From an uncultured Bacteroidaceae bacterium (lineage in GTDB: Bacteria > Bacteroidota > Bacteroidia > Bacteroidales > Bacteroidaceae): DNA of 64,000 nt. The stretch lies in NCBI GenBank assembly GCA_905234735.1, contig CAJOJA010000011.1:62001-126000 (forward strand). The letters are read 5' to 3'. Position 1 is the stretch's first letter; each line of letters opens with the position of its first letter. A program made the translations under genes and the position numbers. Under the pieces are notes generated by a model that ran no database searches, was not told the origin of the DNA, and saw only the letters and a program-made list of their open reading frames with translations. Shown here piece after piece: positions 26,762 to 38,690 of this stretch.

Positions 26762-27286
26762 ATGAAGAAACTATTCTTTTGGGGCGCTGCCCTGTGCATG
26801 GTTATGGCCATGACAAGTTGTAAGAGCAACGAGAGTGCTTACAAGAAGGCTTACGAAAAGGCTCAGGCTGCGCAAGCTAATCAGGTGAATCCGCAAGGCA
26901 CTGTTACACCTACGCAGCAGGCCCAGCAGACGGCTCCTATACAGGTGACTCCCGTGACTCCCACCCAGACGGCTACCCCTCAGCAGGCAACAGCAGACTA
27001 TAATAATGTCAGCGTGCGCACCGAATCTGTGTCACTGGTCAGCGGCAATGGCCTGCGTCCGTTCAGTGTAGTAGTGGGTTCGTTCAGACTCCAGAGCAAT
27101 GCACAAAACGAACAGCAGAAGTTGGCTCGCAAGGGATATGCTGCACAAATCGTATCATCTATTGTGGATGGCCGCACGTTCTATCGTGTGATTGCCTCGA
27201 CACACGACACCAAGAATCAGGCCGCACAGAGCCGTAATGCACTGCTGGGAACCTATCCCGATGCATGGTTGCTCTATCAGAAGTAA
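26762..27286 (+). CDS. SPOR-domain lipoprotein
   Basis: 174 residues. The signal peptide ends VMAMTSCKSN with the lipidated Cys near residue 20. A Gln/Thr/Pro-rich linker (about 40-80) is followed by a SPOR domain (about 98-174, FSVVVGSFRLQSNAQNEQQK ... RVIASTHDT). SPOR domains bind denuded glycan strands at division sites, so a septal or peptidoglycan role is likely. Six bases separate it from ruvX. Confidence 0.88.
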   Translation: MKKLFFWGAALCMVMAMTSCKSNESAYKKAYEKAQAAQANQVNPQGTVTPTQQAQQTAPIQVTPVTPTQTATPQQATADYNNVSVRTESVSLVSGNGLRPFSVVVGSFRLQSNAQNEQQKLARKGYAAQIVSSIVDGRTFYRVIASTHDTKNQAAQSRNALLGTYPDAWLLYQK

Positions 27287-27292
27287 GCATAC

Positions 27293-27706
27293 GTGGCACG
27301 AATACTTGCCATAGACTATGGGGTCCGTCGCACAGGTATTGCTGTGACGGACCCCTTGCAGATAATAGCCAACGGGCTTACGACGGTCGATACCAAACAG
27401 TTGCTGAACTTCCTGAAGGATTATGTTCAGCGTGAACCCGTAGAGCGTTTTGTTGTTGGGCGCCCCATGCAAACCAACGGGCGAGAAAGCGAGAACCTGG
27501 CCAACGTGCGTAAGTTTGTGGAAAAGTTGAATCTGGCATTCCCCAGCCTACCCGTCGATTGGTGGGATGAACGCTTCACCAGTGTAATGGCTCACCAGAC
27601 GATGCTCGAGAGCGGAATAGGCAAAATGGCACGACGCAATAAAGCCCTAGTCGACGAGATATCGGCCTGCATCATACTGCAAGGCTGGATGGAAAGGAGA
27701 CGATGA
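27293..27706 (+). CDS. ruvX: Putative pre-16S rRNA nuclease / Holliday junction resolvase-like
   Basis: 137 residues from a GTG at 27293. YqgF fold: ARILAIDYGVRRTGIAVTDP at the N-terminus with the catalytic Asp, VVGRPMQTNGRESEN in the middle, and DEISACIILQGW at the C-terminus with the second acidic pair. The length matches. In E. coli this protein matures the 5' end of 16S rRNA. Confidence 0.92.
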   Translation: MARILAIDYGVRRTGIAVTDPLQIIANGLTTVDTKQLLNFLKDYVQREPVERFVVGRPMQTNGRESENLANVRKFVEKLNLAFPSLPVDWWDERFTSVMAHQTMLESGIGKMARRNKALVDEISACIILQGWMERRR

Positions 27707-27737
27707 GAAATTGAAAAATTGAGAAATTGAGAAAATG
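27705..27737. repeat. GAGAAATTGA simple repeat before def
   Basis: Three to four imperfect copies of a GAGAAATTGA-like word run into the ATG of def. The same word, GAGAAATTGAGAAG, stands before the internal purU start at 35771, and its reverse form TTTCTCATTCT appears in two signal-peptide coding regions. Confidence 0.55.
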
Positions 27738-28292
27738 ATTTTACCTATATATACGTACGGCCAACCTGTATTGCGTAAGGTGGCCGAAGAGATTGATGAG
27801 AGTTACCCCCAGTTGTCGGAACTAATTCAGAATATGTGGGACACGTTGGCCAAGAGTGATGGCATAGGCCTTGCAGCTCCGCAGGTTGGACTGGCCATTC
27901 GCCTTGTAGTCATAGACCTTGACATCCTGGGCGAAGACATGCCCCAATACAAGGACTTTCGCCAAGTATACATTAATCCCTTCATCGAGGAGTACGACGA
28001 CACGGAGACAGACGTGAGCGAGGAAGGATGCCTTTCACTGCCCGGCGTTCATGAGAAGATACGCCGTCCGACGCGTATTCGCCTATCATGGCAGGACGAG
28101 CAGTTCCAGGAACACGACGAATGGATTGACGGCTACTTGGCTCGTGTGTTGCAGCATGAGGTAGACCATCTGGAGGGTGAGGTGTTCACCGACCATCTGA
28201 AGGGCCTGCGCCGACAAATGGTCAAGAGCCAGTTGAACGACTTGCTGAAGGGACGCTTCTCATGTTCGTACAAAGTGAAGTTAAGAAAATGA
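27735..28292 (+). CDS. def: Peptide deformylase
   Basis: 185 residues. It removes the formyl group from nascent proteins. All three metal/catalytic motifs are present: GIGLAAPQVG (43-52), EEGCLSLPG (97-104) and HEVDHLEG (141-148). The length is normal. It follows ruvX in the same direction across a 28-base simple-repeat spacer. Confidence 0.96.
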   Translation: MILPIYTYGQPVLRKVAEEIDESYPQLSELIQNMWDTLAKSDGIGLAAPQVGLAIRLVVIDLDILGEDMPQYKDFRQVYINPFIEEYDDTETDVSEEGCLSLPGVHEKIRRPTRIRLSWQDEQFQEHDEWIDGYLARVLQHEVDHLEGEVFTDHLKGLRRQMVKSQLNDLLKGRFSCSYKVKLRK

Positions 28293-28304
28293 TATAATGA
28301 GAGA

Positions 28305-30314
28305 ATGAGAGGCGTTATGACTGTTTTTTTTAACAAGAGAACGTGGTGCTTACTACTTTCTCATTTTCTCATTCTTTCACACTCTCATTCTCAGATAAAC
28401 ACCGACCAGGTGATGCTGATGGGGCGCAATGCCCTCTACTATGAGGACTATGTACTCTCCATTCAGCGTTTCAATCAGGTCATCAGCGCCAAACCCTTTT
28501 TGGCCGAACCCTATTTCTTCCGTGGGTTGGCAAAATTCTATCTCGAAGATTACAAAGGAGCCGAACAAGACTGCTCCTATGCCATCGAACGTAATCCATA
28601 CACCGAAAACCACTATTCGCTGCGTGCCCTCTGCCGAGTGAACCAGCAGAACTATACGGATGCCGAAACCGACTATCGGAAGGCTTTAGCCATCAATCCG
28701 ATGAACCAGGGTTCGTGGCACAATCTTGTGCTTTGCCAGATGGAGCAAAAGGCCTACGAACGTGCCGATTCGTCGCTGGACATGATGATACGCCAGTGGG
28801 CTAAGGAACCTGAGAGCTATACCATGAAGGCCCAGGTGTGCTTTGCTCGTGAGGATACGGCCAATGCCGAAAGTTGGATAAACAAAGCCTTGGAAGTAAA
28901 TCCCTATGAGGGCCCTGCCTGGAGTATGAAGGCAATGGTGACCTTGAATCGTGGACACTACAAAGAAGGCGAGGAACAACTGGACAAAGCCATCGTGCAA
29001 CTGCCGCGAAACGCGGGACTCTACATCAATCGTGCCTTGGCACGCTACAACCAGCAGAACCTGCGTGGAGCCATGACGGACTACGATGCAGCATTGGAGA
29101 TAGAGCCTGGAAACTACCTCGGACACTTCAATCGTGGTCTGTTGCGTGCACAGGTGGGCGACGACAATCGTGCCATCGAGGATTTCAATTTCGTGCTGGA
29201 ACAAGAGCCGGACAATACCATCGCCCTCTACAACCGGGCTCTGCTGCTGGACAACACGGGCGACTACAAAGGCGCCATCCGCGATATTTCTGCGGTTCTG
29301 AAGGATTATCCCGAATTCTGGGCAGGCTATCAAACCCGTGCTGGCATACTGCGCAAGATTGGTGATGTGTACGGAGCCGAGCGCGATGAATTCCGCGTGC
29401 TGAAAGCCGGGATGGAGAAACGCGCGGGAACATACAAGAGCACCACTTCGAAGACTCGCAAGAAGAGCGAACGAAACCCTGAGGCTTACAACAAACTCGT
29501 GGAGGAAGACAGCCAGCAGCCGGAGAAAGAAGAATACGCAAGTGAGTACCGCGGACGCGTGCAGAACCGCCAGACCGACTTGCTCCCCGAACCGCTGTAT
29601 GTGCTCACGTATTACAAACAGACAGGCCAGGTCGCTATGTTCATACCCTTCCATCGTATCGTAGAGTCGTTCAACGCCTCGGGCCAGTTGCCGTTGCCCT
29701 TGATAATCACCAATCACGAGTCGAATGCTCCAGAATCTCGCACCCAAGAACATTTTGCAGACATAAAGGCCATTACGGAGATACTCTCCGATTCGCCGGA
29801 GACTACAGGCCTGTATCTGCGCAGGGCTTTGGACTACTACCATCTGCGCGATTTTGACGCATGTCTGACAGACCTCACACGGGCCATACGCCTACAGCCA
29901 ATGGTTGCTCTCTCGTATTTCCTGCGTGCACAGGTGCATTGTGCCAAGCTTCAAGTTGAGGCCGGGACCGCATCCAGCCTACCCCTTTCACCGACTACTG
30001 AGGCTAAAATAGGCTACGGTCAAGCCCTGGATGACCTGCGAGAAGTGCTTCGTCTGGAACCTGATATGGTGTATGCCCAATACAATATCGGCAACATCTA
30101 TGTGCAACTACACGAATACGACAAGGCCATTGCTGCCTACAGTCGTGTGCTGGAGAGAGACGCGCGCTTCCCTGAGGCATACTACAATCGAGGTGTGACA
30201 CGCCTGATCGACGGACACGTCCAAGAAGGTCTGGCCGACCTTTCCCGTGCTGGTGAATTGGGCATCTACGGAGCATATAACCTGATAAAGCGCTACTCAA
30301 GCGGAAGAAAGTAA
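28305..30314 (+). CDS. Secreted tetratricopeptide-repeat protein
   Basis: 669 residues, or 665 if the second ATG at 28317 is used. The N-terminal LLLSHFLILSHSHSQ is an unusual signal peptide encoded by a TTCTCAT-type simple repeat (28356-28394). At least ten TPR-like units can be seen, for example FRGLAKFYLEDYKGAEQDCS and FNRGLLRAQVGDDNRAIEDF, with a less repetitive middle (about 370-490) and a second TPR block to the end. It is probably a periplasmic scaffold; partners unknown. It starts 12 bases after def. Confidence 0.8.
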   Translation: MRGVMTVFFNKRTWCLLLSHFLILSHSHSQINTDQVMLMGRNALYYEDYVLSIQRFNQVISAKPFLAEPYFFRGLAKFYLEDYKGAEQDCSYAIERNPYTENHYSLRALCRVNQQNYTDAETDYRKALAINPMNQGSWHNLVLCQMEQKAYERADSSLDMMIRQWAKEPESYTMKAQVCFAREDTANAESWINKALEVNPYEGPAWSMKAMVTLNRGHYKEGEEQLDKAIVQLPRNAGLYINRALARYNQQNLRGAMTDYDAALEIEPGNYLGHFNRGLLRAQVGDDNRAIEDFNFVLEQEPDNTIALYNRALLLDNTGDYKGAIRDISAVLKDYPEFWAGYQTRAGILRKIGDVYGAERDEFRVLKAGMEKRAGTYKSTTSKTRKKSERNPEAYNKLVEEDSQQPEKEEYASEYRGRVQNRQTDLLPEPLYVLTYYKQTGQVAMFIPFHRIVESFNASGQLPLPLIITNHESNAPESRTQEHFADIKAITEILSDSPETTGLYLRRALDYYHLRDFDACLTDLTRAIRLQPMVALSYFLRAQVHCAKLQVEAGTASSLPLSPTTEAKIGYGQALDDLREVLRLEPDMVYAQYNIGNIYVQLHEYDKAIAAYSRVLERDARFPEAYYNRGVTRLIDGHVQEGLADLSRAGELGIYGAYNLIKRYSSGRK

Positions 30315-30323
30315 ATGATGAAT

Positions 30324-30354
30324 TTTGTTATTTGAATTATTAGTTGTAACTTTG
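30324..30354 (+). promoter_or_regulatory. Promoter for thrS-infC-rpmI-rplT
   Basis: TTTG (30324-30327), 19-base spacer, TAACTTTG (30347-30354), 31 bases before the ATG of thrS. Confidence 0.75.
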
Positions 30355-30385
30355 CACGCGAATTAGCAAAATACCATATATAAGT

Positions 30386-32329
30386 ATGATAAATATCACA
30401 TTCCCCGACGGTTCCGTACGACAGTACGAAGCGGGGACTACAGGACTGCAGATAGCAGAGAGTATTTCGTCGCGCCTAGCACAGGATGTGCTGGCTTGTG
30501 GCGTAAATGGTGAAACCGTGGAACTGAACCGCCCCATAATGGAGGACGCAACTATTCAGCTGTACAAATGGGATGACAAGGAAGGCAAGCATGCTTTCTG
30601 GCACACGTCTGCCCACTTGATGGCTGAAGCCCTGCAGGAGCTTTACCCTGGGACCCAGTTCGGTATCGGACCTGCCATAGAACAGGGCTTCTATTACGAT
30701 GTCATGCCCCCCGAAGGCGTGACTATCCGCGAGGCTGACTTTCCAGCCATTGAGAAGAAGATGGCTGAACTCGTACAGCGCAAGGAAGAACTCGTACGTC
30801 GCGACATTTCGAAACAGGATGCCTTGAAGTTCTTTGGCGATCGCGGTCAGACTTACAAGAACGAACTCATCAACGACCTGGAAGATGGGCACATCACTAC
30901 CTACACCCAGGGCGCATTCACCGACCTCTGTCGTGGTCCGCATCTCACCAGTACAGCTGCCATCAAGGCGTGCAAGGTGTTGAGCGTAAGTGCAGCCTAT
31001 TGGCGTGGCGACGAGAAACGTCCTCAGATGACCCGTATTTACGGCATCACTTTCCCCAAGAAAAAGATGCTCGACGAATATCTCGTGCTCCTCGAGGAGG
31101 CAAAGAAGCGTGACCACCGCAAGATTGGCAAGGAGATGGAACTGTTCATGTTCTCGGATCGTGTCGGAAAGGGCCTGCCCATGTGGTTGCCCAAGGGTAC
31201 TGCCCTTCGTCTAAGACTTGAGGACTTCCTGAAGAAAATACAGAAACGTTACGGTTATCAACAGGTTATGACTCCGCATATCGGTGGTAAGAATCTGTAT
31301 GTAACCAGTGGACACTATGCACACTATGGCAAGGATTCGTTCCAACCCATACATACTCCAGAAGAGGGCGAGGAGTACATGCTGAAACCCATGAACTGCC
31401 CCCACCACTGTGAGATTTATGCATGGCGTCCCCGTTCCTATAAAGACTTGCCCCTGCGTCTTGCAGAGTTTGGTACGGTGTATCGCTATGAGCAGTCTGG
31501 TGAGTTGCACGGACTCACCCGTGTGCGTTCCTTTACTCAGGACGATGCCCACATCTTCTGCCGTCCTGATCAGGTGAAGGGAGAGTTCATCCGTGTGATG
31601 GAAATCATACAGATTATCTTTGGTGCACTCGACTTCGACAACTTCGAAGCTCAGATCAGCCTTCGCGATCCCAACGATAAGGAGAAGTATATCGGTTCTG
31701 ATGAGGTTTGGGAACAGGCCGAACGTGCTATCATCGAGGCTTGTGAAGAGAAGGGCCTGAAGACGACAACGGAACTGGGCGAGGCTGCTTTCTATGGCCC
31801 CAAACTGGACTTCATGGTAAAGGATGCCCTGGGGCGTCGTTGGCAGTTGGGTACCATTCAGGTCGACTACAACTTGCCCGAACGCTTCCAGTTGGAATAT
31901 GTGGGTGAGGACAATCAAAAACATCGTCCTGTGATGATTCATCGTGCCCCCTTCGGTTCGATGGAGCGCTTCACCGCTGTTCTGATAGAGCACACTGCCG
32001 GACATTTCCCCATCTGGCTGGCTCCCGACCAGGTTGCCGTGCTGCCCATCTCTGAGAAGTTCAACGACTATGCCCGTGAAGTATGTCAGCGCCTTGAAAC
32101 TCAAGAAGTGCGTACCGTACTCGACGACCGCAATGAGAAGATTGGACGTAAGATTCGCGACAATGAGATGAAGCGTATCCCCTATATGCTCATTGTTGGT
32201 GAAAAAGAGGTTGCCGACGGCACTGTAAGTGTTCGAAAACAGGGTGCAAGTGACCTCGGAAGCATGAAAGTTGATGAATTTGCACAAAAAATTAACGAAG
32301 AAGTTCGTAATTTGACGGAAAAATATTAA
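30386..32329 (+). CDS. thrS: Threonyl-tRNA synthetase
   Basis: 647 residues. The N-terminal TGS domain ([20 protein letters not shown]) is followed by the editing domain with [11 protein letters not shown] near residue 73. The class II catalytic core shows [10 protein letters not shown] and [15 protein letters not shown], and a C-terminal anticodon-binding domain completes it. It leads the conserved thrS-infC-rpmI-rplT group. The start at 30386 follows its promoter closely. Confidence 0.97.
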   Translation: MINITFPDGSVRQYEAGTTGLQIAESISSRLAQDVLACGVNGETVELNRPIMEDATIQLYKWDDKEGKHAFWHTSAHLMAEALQELYPGTQFGIGPAIEQGFYYDVMPPEGVTIREADFPAIEKKMAELVQRKEELVRRDISKQDALKFFGDRGQTYKNELINDLEDGHITTYTQGAFTDLCRGPHLTSTAAIKACKVLSVSAAYWRGDEKRPQMTRIYGITFPKKKMLDEYLVLLEEAKKRDHRKIGKEMELFMFSDRVGKGLPMWLPKGTALRLRLEDFLKKIQKRYGYQQVMTPHIGGKNLYVTSGHYAHYGKDSFQPIHTPEEGEEYMLKPMNCPHHCEIYAWRPRSYKDLPLRLAEFGTVYRYEQSGELHGLTRVRSFTQDDAHIFCRPDQVKGEFIRVMEIIQIIFGALDFDNFEAQISLRDPNDKEKYIGSDEVWEQAERAIIEACEEKGLKTTTELGEAAFYGPKLDFMVKDALGRRWQLGTIQVDYNLPERFQLEYVGEDNQKHRPVMIHRAPFGSMERFTAVLIEHTAGHFPIWLAPDQVAVLPISEKFNDYAREVCQRLETQEVRTVLDDRNEKIGRKIRDNEMKRIPYMLIVGEKEVADGTVSVRKQGASDLGSMKVDEFAQKINEEVRNLTEKY

Positions 32330-32334
32330 CTTTG
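32327..32334 (+). promoter_or_regulatory. Possible internal promoter before infC
   Basis: TAACTTTG overlaps the stop of thrS, 22 bases before the infC ATG, with a weak TTCG 19 bases upstream. It may give infC-rpmI-rplT their own transcript. Confidence 0.45.
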
Positions 32335-32356
32335 CAGGCAATTTGCTAAAATATAG

Positions 32357-33007
32357 ATGAAGAGAGACGAAAAAAAACAGCAGTATCGCATAAACGAGCA
32401 GATTCGTGCTCGTGAGATACGTATAGTTGGCGATGGGGTCGAATCCACAGTCTTGCCTACCTATAAAGCGATTCAGATGGCTGAGCAGCAAGGCGTGGAT
32501 TTGGTGGAAATCAGCCCCAATGCCGAGCCTCCTGTATGTCGTTTGATAGACTATTCCAAGTTCATCTATCAGCAAAAGAAGAAGCAGAAGGAGATGAAGG
32601 CCAAGCAAGTGGTGGTCAATGTCAAGGAGATTCGTTTCGGGCCTCAGACCGACGACCATGACTACAATTTCAAACTGAAGCATGCCATCAGCTTCCTCTC
32701 CGATGGCGATAAGGTTAAGGCCTACGTTTTCTTCAAGGGACGTAGTATTCTGTTCAAGGAGCAAGGCGAGGTACTATTACTACGTTTCGCTGCCGACCTG
32801 GAGGAATATGGTAAAGTAGAGTCCCTGCCGGTACTTGAGGGAAAGCGTATGACAATGTTCATCGCGCCCAAGAAGACTGGAGGTCAGGTAAAGAAGAATG
32901 CCGAAGTTGAGGAAACCATTGAGGCACCAATAAAGAAGGCTCCTCAGCAGAAAGCTCGCAAGGAGTACACGGGACCAAAGGTGGAAGGTGAAGACTTTGA
33001 TGATTGA
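32357..33007 (+). CDS. infC: Translation initiation factor IF-3
   Basis: 216 residues from an ATG, not the rare ATT used in enterics. [16 protein letters not shown] and [19 protein letters not shown] form the N-domain, then [20 protein letters not shown] and the C-domain. The C-terminal tail of about 35 residues, rich in Lys/Pro/Glu, extends past the usual end, as in other Bacteroidota. It lies between thrS and rpmI. Confidence 0.96.
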   Translation: MKRDEKKQQYRINEQIRAREIRIVGDGVESTVLPTYKAIQMAEQQGVDLVEISPNAEPPVCRLIDYSKFIYQQKKKQKEMKAKQVVVNVKEIRFGPQTDDHDYNFKLKHAISFLSDGDKVKAYVFFKGRSILFKEQGEVLLLRFAADLEEYGKVESLPVLEGKRMTMFIAPKKTGGQVKKNAEVEETIEAPIKKAPQQKARKEYTGPKVEGEDFDD

Positions 33008-33081
33008 CAAAAAAGGTAGTGCGTAACGCCCGGTATATGCGTTGCCACGCCGTTATTAATAACAAATTAAACACATAAAAA

Positions 33082-33279
33082 ATGCCAAAAGTAAAAACAA
33101 ATTCTGGTGCAAAGAAGAGATTCAAGCTCACCGGATCGGGCAAGGTTAAGCGCCATCACGCTTATCATAGCCACATCTTGACGAAGAAAACCAAGAAGCA
33201 AAAGCGCAATCTGCAGCACGCAGACTTGGTAGTGACTGAAAACATGAAGCAGGTACGCGACTTGCTGAACCTTCGTTAA
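33082..33279 (+). CDS. rpmI: 50S ribosomal protein L35
   Basis: 65 residues, highly basic. [20 protein letters not shown] and the following [20 protein letters not shown] are the L35 signature. It sits 74 bases after infC and 21 before rplT. The infC-rpmI spacer contains GTTATTAATAAC-like dyad sequence that could be an L20-type leader, but I cannot assign it. Confidence 0.96.
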   Translation: MPKVKTNSGAKKRFKLTGSGKVKRHHAYHSHILTKKTKKQKRNLQHADLVVTENMKQVRDLLNLR

Positions 33280-33300
33280 ACCCCGTAATCGAACAAAACT

Positions 33301-33645
33301 ATGCCAAGATCAGTAAATCACGTAGCAAGTAGAGCTAAGAGAAAGAAAATCCTGAAGTTGACCCGCGGTTACTTTGGCGCTCGTAAGAACGTTTGGACCG
33401 TCGCCAAGAACACCTGGGAGAAGGGTCTAACCTATGCCTTCCGCGATCGTCGCAACAAGAAGCGCACCTTCCGCGCTCTGTGGATTCAGCGTATCAACGC
33501 TGCCGCGCGTCTCGAGGGTATGAGCTACAGCCAGTTAATGGGTGGCCTGCACAAGGCTGGCATCGAGATCAACCGCAAGATTCTTGCCGACCTCGCTGTA
33601 AACCATCCCGAAGCCTTCAAGGCAATCGTTGCAAAAGCAAAGTAA
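33301..33645 (+). CDS. rplT: 50S ribosomal protein L20
   Basis: 114 residues. [20 protein letters not shown] and [15 protein letters not shown] are typical of L20, which organises 23S rRNA early in assembly. It is the last gene of the group and is followed by a strong hairpin. Confidence 0.97.
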   Translation: MPRSVNHVASRAKRKKILKLTRGYFGARKNVWTVAKNTWEKGLTYAFRDRRNKKRTFRALWIQRINAAARLEGMSYSQLMGGLHKAGIEINRKILADLAVNHPEAFKAIVAKAK

Positions 33646-33677
33646 ATTCGTCTTTCACAGACATAGAAAAGAAGTAG

Positions 33678-33713
33678 AATCGGCCTCCTACGTTAGTTCG
33701 TGGGAGGCCGATT
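33678..33713. terminator. Terminator hairpin after rplT
   Basis: AATCGGCCTCC (33678-33688) pairs perfectly with GGAGGCCGATT (33703-33713) around a 14-base loop. It lies between rplT and the convergent acyltransferase gene and could serve both strands. Confidence 0.7.
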
Positions 33714-33727
33714 CATGTATTACGATT

Positions 33728-34885
33728 CTATCCGGCTATCCATTTGCCAATCCAGGGTATGCGTTGCACGACGATGCTGAATAGTGCTGTACCCAAGAAC
33801 GTAAGCAGGGCGGTGAACAAAATCTGTACGGGCGTTGTCCAGATGCCAAGCACTCCATCGTTGCCAATACATAGCGAAGTGCGCAGCCATCCACTGACAG
33901 CGACGAGCAGGAGCATGTGGCAGAGATACATTCCATAGCTTGCTTTGCTGATGGGTAGAAGAATGTGTTGGAAGAAATGTCCTGAAGCTTTTATCTTACG
34001 GAAGAGGAGCACCCAGCCGATGGTCATCAGAGCCACGCTGGCAGTGTCGTTAATCCAGGTGGCTTCCCATACGGCAGCCAGACCCGTTGGACCTTCTATA
34101 GGGAACACTCCTTGTGCATCATTGTCCACGCCAATAAGGAAACCAAAGAAGCAAATCGTGAATCCAATGAGCCACGTAGGCAGGGCAATGGCAAGTGTGC
34201 GACGCCACGACAGTTCGCCCACGAAACGGCGCAAATAGAGTCCCAGTAATAAGTAGCCCATGAAGCCGCTCAGGTAGTAGAACAACCCGTAGACGTTCCA
34301 ACTGCATTCACCCCATAGGGGATATCGTGCAATGTTGGGCACTCCGCCAGACCCATAGATGACGGGCGGATGGGGTTCCATCCATGCACGTACGAATGGC
34401 AGCAGGGTGGTAAGGAAGCATAGCAGGAGATAGAATTGTAGTTCACGCTTGCCCACACGTTCGGCCCACGGCGAGAGCAGAGGCATCAGGAGGTAGATAC
34501 CCACAAGCATGTAGACAAACCACAAATGGCCAGCGAAGTAGTTGAAGTTGAACAGCAGACATTGCAGATTCTCCACGGGTTCTCCCCACCAGAGGGCATA
34601 GACCAGCGTCCATATCACAAAAGGCACTACGACACGAACTACACGGCGACGCAGGAACTGTCCCGTAGGGTAGTGCAGGGGAAACTGCAGGTAACTGCTG
34701 GCTACAATAAAAAGAGGTACGCAGGCGCGCACGAACGTATCGAACAGCGAGACCCAACGAGCATCCGTCTGTGTAAGAATCAGTGCCCCCTCACCGCCCA
34801 GGTAGAACGGCTCTGTGCTGTGCACGATTATCACCATCAGACAGGCTGCGACGCGCATCCAGTCTACCCAAACTTCTCTTTCCAC
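33728..34885 (-). CDS. Acyltransferase family 3 membrane protein (OafA-like)
   Basis: 385 residues with about ten membrane segments. The opening VDWMRVAACLMVIIVHSTEPF holds the conserved His of family 3 O-acyltransferases, followed by FRACV-type segment FVRACVPLFIVASSYL and RRRVVRVVVPFVIWT. Such proteins acylate sugars of surface polysaccharides or lipids. It starts 22 bases after purU and probably shares its transcript. Confidence 0.85.
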   Translation of the reverse strand: MEREVWVDWMRVAACLMVIIVHSTEPFYLGGEGALILTQTDARWVSLFDTFVRACVPLFIVASSYLQFPLHYPTGQFLRRRVVRVVVPFVIWTLVYALWWGEPVENLQCLLFNFNYFAGHLWFVYMLVGIYLLMPLLSPWAERVGKRELQFYLLLCFLTTLLPFVRAWMEPHPPVIYGSGGVPNIARYPLWGECSWNVYGLFYYLSGFMGYLLLGLYLRRFVGELSWRRTLAIALPTWLIGFTICFFGFLIGVDNDAQGVFPIEGPTGLAAVWEATWINDTASVALMTIGWVLLFRKIKASGHFFQHILLPISKASYGMYLCHMLLLVAVSGWLRTSLCIGNDGVLGIWTTPVQILFTALLTFLGTALFSIVVQRIPWIGKWIAG

Positions 34886-34907
34886 TTTTGCTATTAACTA
34901 ATAACTT

Positions 34908-37220
<2,313 letters not shown>

Positions 37221-37240
37221 TATTCTAATGTTTTCGCGTG

Positions 37241-37248
37241 CAAAGATA
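37241..37248 (-). promoter_or_regulatory. -7 element for the rlmD-purU frame
   Basis: Minus strand TATCTTTG, 20 bases before the ATG at 37220, with GTTG 20 bases further upstream. It is divergent from the MFS transporter promoter at 37303. Confidence 0.6.
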
Positions 37249-37302
37249 CAACTATTCTTGCTGTTTTACAACATTTTGTTGTTCTATGTGAACGAAAAAT
37301 AC

Positions 37303-37310
37303 TATCTTTG
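37303..37310 (+). promoter_or_regulatory. -7 element for the sugar-use operon
   Basis: TATCTTTG 34 bases before the ATG at 37345; TTTG/GTTG about 21-24 bases upstream (37275-37281) is a possible -33 box. Confidence 0.6.
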
Positions 37311-37344
37311 CGCATTGGAACGTGTATGTAAATCAAATAATACG

Positions 37345-38649
37345 ATGAAAGACAACAACAAGGGATTCATCTATTTCATCTGCATGGTATCGGCCATGGG
37401 AGGCTTGCTGTTTGGCTACGACTGGGTGGTCATCGGTGGTGCCAAACCATTCTACGAATTGTATTTTGGTATTACCGACAGCCCTGTGATGCAGGGTGTG
37501 GCGATGACTACGGCACTGGTAGGCTGCCTGGTAGGTGCTATGGTGGCTGGTGCGTTGGCCGACCGCTACGGACGCAAGCCCCTGCTGACGACGGCTGCTG
37601 TGCTGTTCACCATCTCTGCCATTGGTACGGGTCTGTTCAACGACTTCACACTGTTCAATATCGCACGCTTCGTAGGCGGTGTGGGCATTGGTGTTGCATC
37701 AGCCTTGTCGCCCATGTACATTGCCGAGGTCAGTCCTGCCAACATACGTGGTCGGATGGTGAGCTTGAATCAGATGACCATCGTTCTGGGCATTCTGGCC
37801 GCACAGATTGTGAACATGCTGCTGGCTCGCGACACCTCCGTAGCCGCATCTCAGGCCTGGAACGTGGAGTGGGGGTGGCGCTGGATGTTCTGGGCAGAGA
37901 CCGTTCCTGCAGCCTTGTTCCTCGTGATGAGTTCCTTTATTCCTGAAAGCCCAGTGTTTGAGAGAATTAAAAGTGAAAAGTTAAAAGTTAAAAGTGAGCA
38001 GGCCAGCTTGCGTCAATTGCTACAGCCGCGCTATCGTCGCGTGCTCTGGCTGGGCCTCGTCATTGCCGTGTTCCAGCAGTGGTGCGGCACGAACGTCATA
38101 TTCAACTACGCCCAGGAGATATTCGTGGGTGCAGGCTTCGACGTCGACGGCATGTTCATCAACATTGTTATCACGGGTATTGCCAACGTCATGTTTACCT
38201 TCGTGGCGCTGTACACCATCGAGCGATGGGGACGTCGCACGCTGATGCTTTTGGGTGCAGGCGGATTGGGCGTCATCTACTTCGTCCTGGGTTTGTGCTA
38301 TTGGCAGGGAGTAACGGGTGTGATGATGGTTCTCCTGGTGGTGACGGCCATCTCCGTCTATGCCATGACGCTGGGTCCTGTCACGTGGACGCTTCTGGCC
38401 GAAGTTTTCCCCCATCGCATTCGAGGCGTAGCGATGTCCACCTGCACGTTTGCACTTTGGGTGGGCTGTTGCACGTTGACGTTCTCCTTCCCCTCGATGA
38501 ATGCAGTGTTGGGCTCCAACGGCACATTCTGGACCTATTCGCTCATTTGCCTCATGGCCTTCCTGTTCCTATGGCAAAGGTGTCCTGAGACCAAGGGGAA
38601 GAGCCTGGAGGAACTAGAAAGAAGTCTGGTGGAACAGAACTCGAAATAA
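37345..38649 (+). CDS. MFS sugar transporter (sugar porter family)
   Basis: 434 residues from the ATG at 37345; the longer upstream frame covers the promoter. Twelve membrane segments. Sugar-porter signatures: FGYDWVVIGGA, ADRYGRKPLL between TM2 and TM3, FIPESPVFER at the end of the first half, and ETKGKSLEELE at the C-terminus. The central loop contains RIKSEKLKVKSEQ, encoded by an AAAAGTTAAAAGT simple repeat. It starts an operon with the DUF5107 protein and a GH35 enzyme, so it probably imports the released sugar. Confidence 0.92.
   Translation: MKDNNKGFIYFICMVSAMGGLLFGYDWVVIGGAKPFYELYFGITDSPVMQGVAMTTALVGCLVGAMVAGALADRYGRKPLLTTAAVLFTISAIGTGLFNDFTLFNIARFVGGVGIGVASALSPMYIAEVSPANIRGRMVSLNQMTIVLGILAAQIVNMLLARDTSVAASQAWNVEWGWRWMFWAETVPAALFLVMSSFIPESPVFERIKSEKLKVKSEQASLRQLLQPRYRRVLWLGLVIAVFQQWCGTNVIFNYAQEIFVGAGFDVDGMFINIVITGIANVMFTFVALYTIERWGRRTLMLLGAGGLGVIYFVLGLCYWQGVTGVMMVLLVVTAISVYAMTLGPVTWTLLAEVFPHRIRGVAMSTCTFALWVGCCTLTFSFPSMNAVLGSNGTFWTYSLICLMAFLFLWQRCPETKGKSLEELERSLVEQNSK
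37964..37997. repeat. Intergenic-type simple repeat inside the transporter gene
   Basis: AATTAAAAGTGAAAAGTTAA and following AAAGTTAAAAGTGA encode IKSEKLKVKSE in the cytoplasmic central loop. The same words form the spacer between cysD and cysN (8798-8829). Confidence 0.6.
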
Positions 38650-38690
38650 CGTAACATCGAAAAATCGTAATAACGAAATAACGAAGAACA

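Noticed and set aside
31211..32764. 517-codon open frame opposite thrS and infC
   Set aside because: Thr- and Leu-rich antisense translation of conserved housekeeping genes.
33008..33081. L20-type autoregulatory leader before rpmI
   Set aside because: Only a short dyad is visible; not enough to support the structure.
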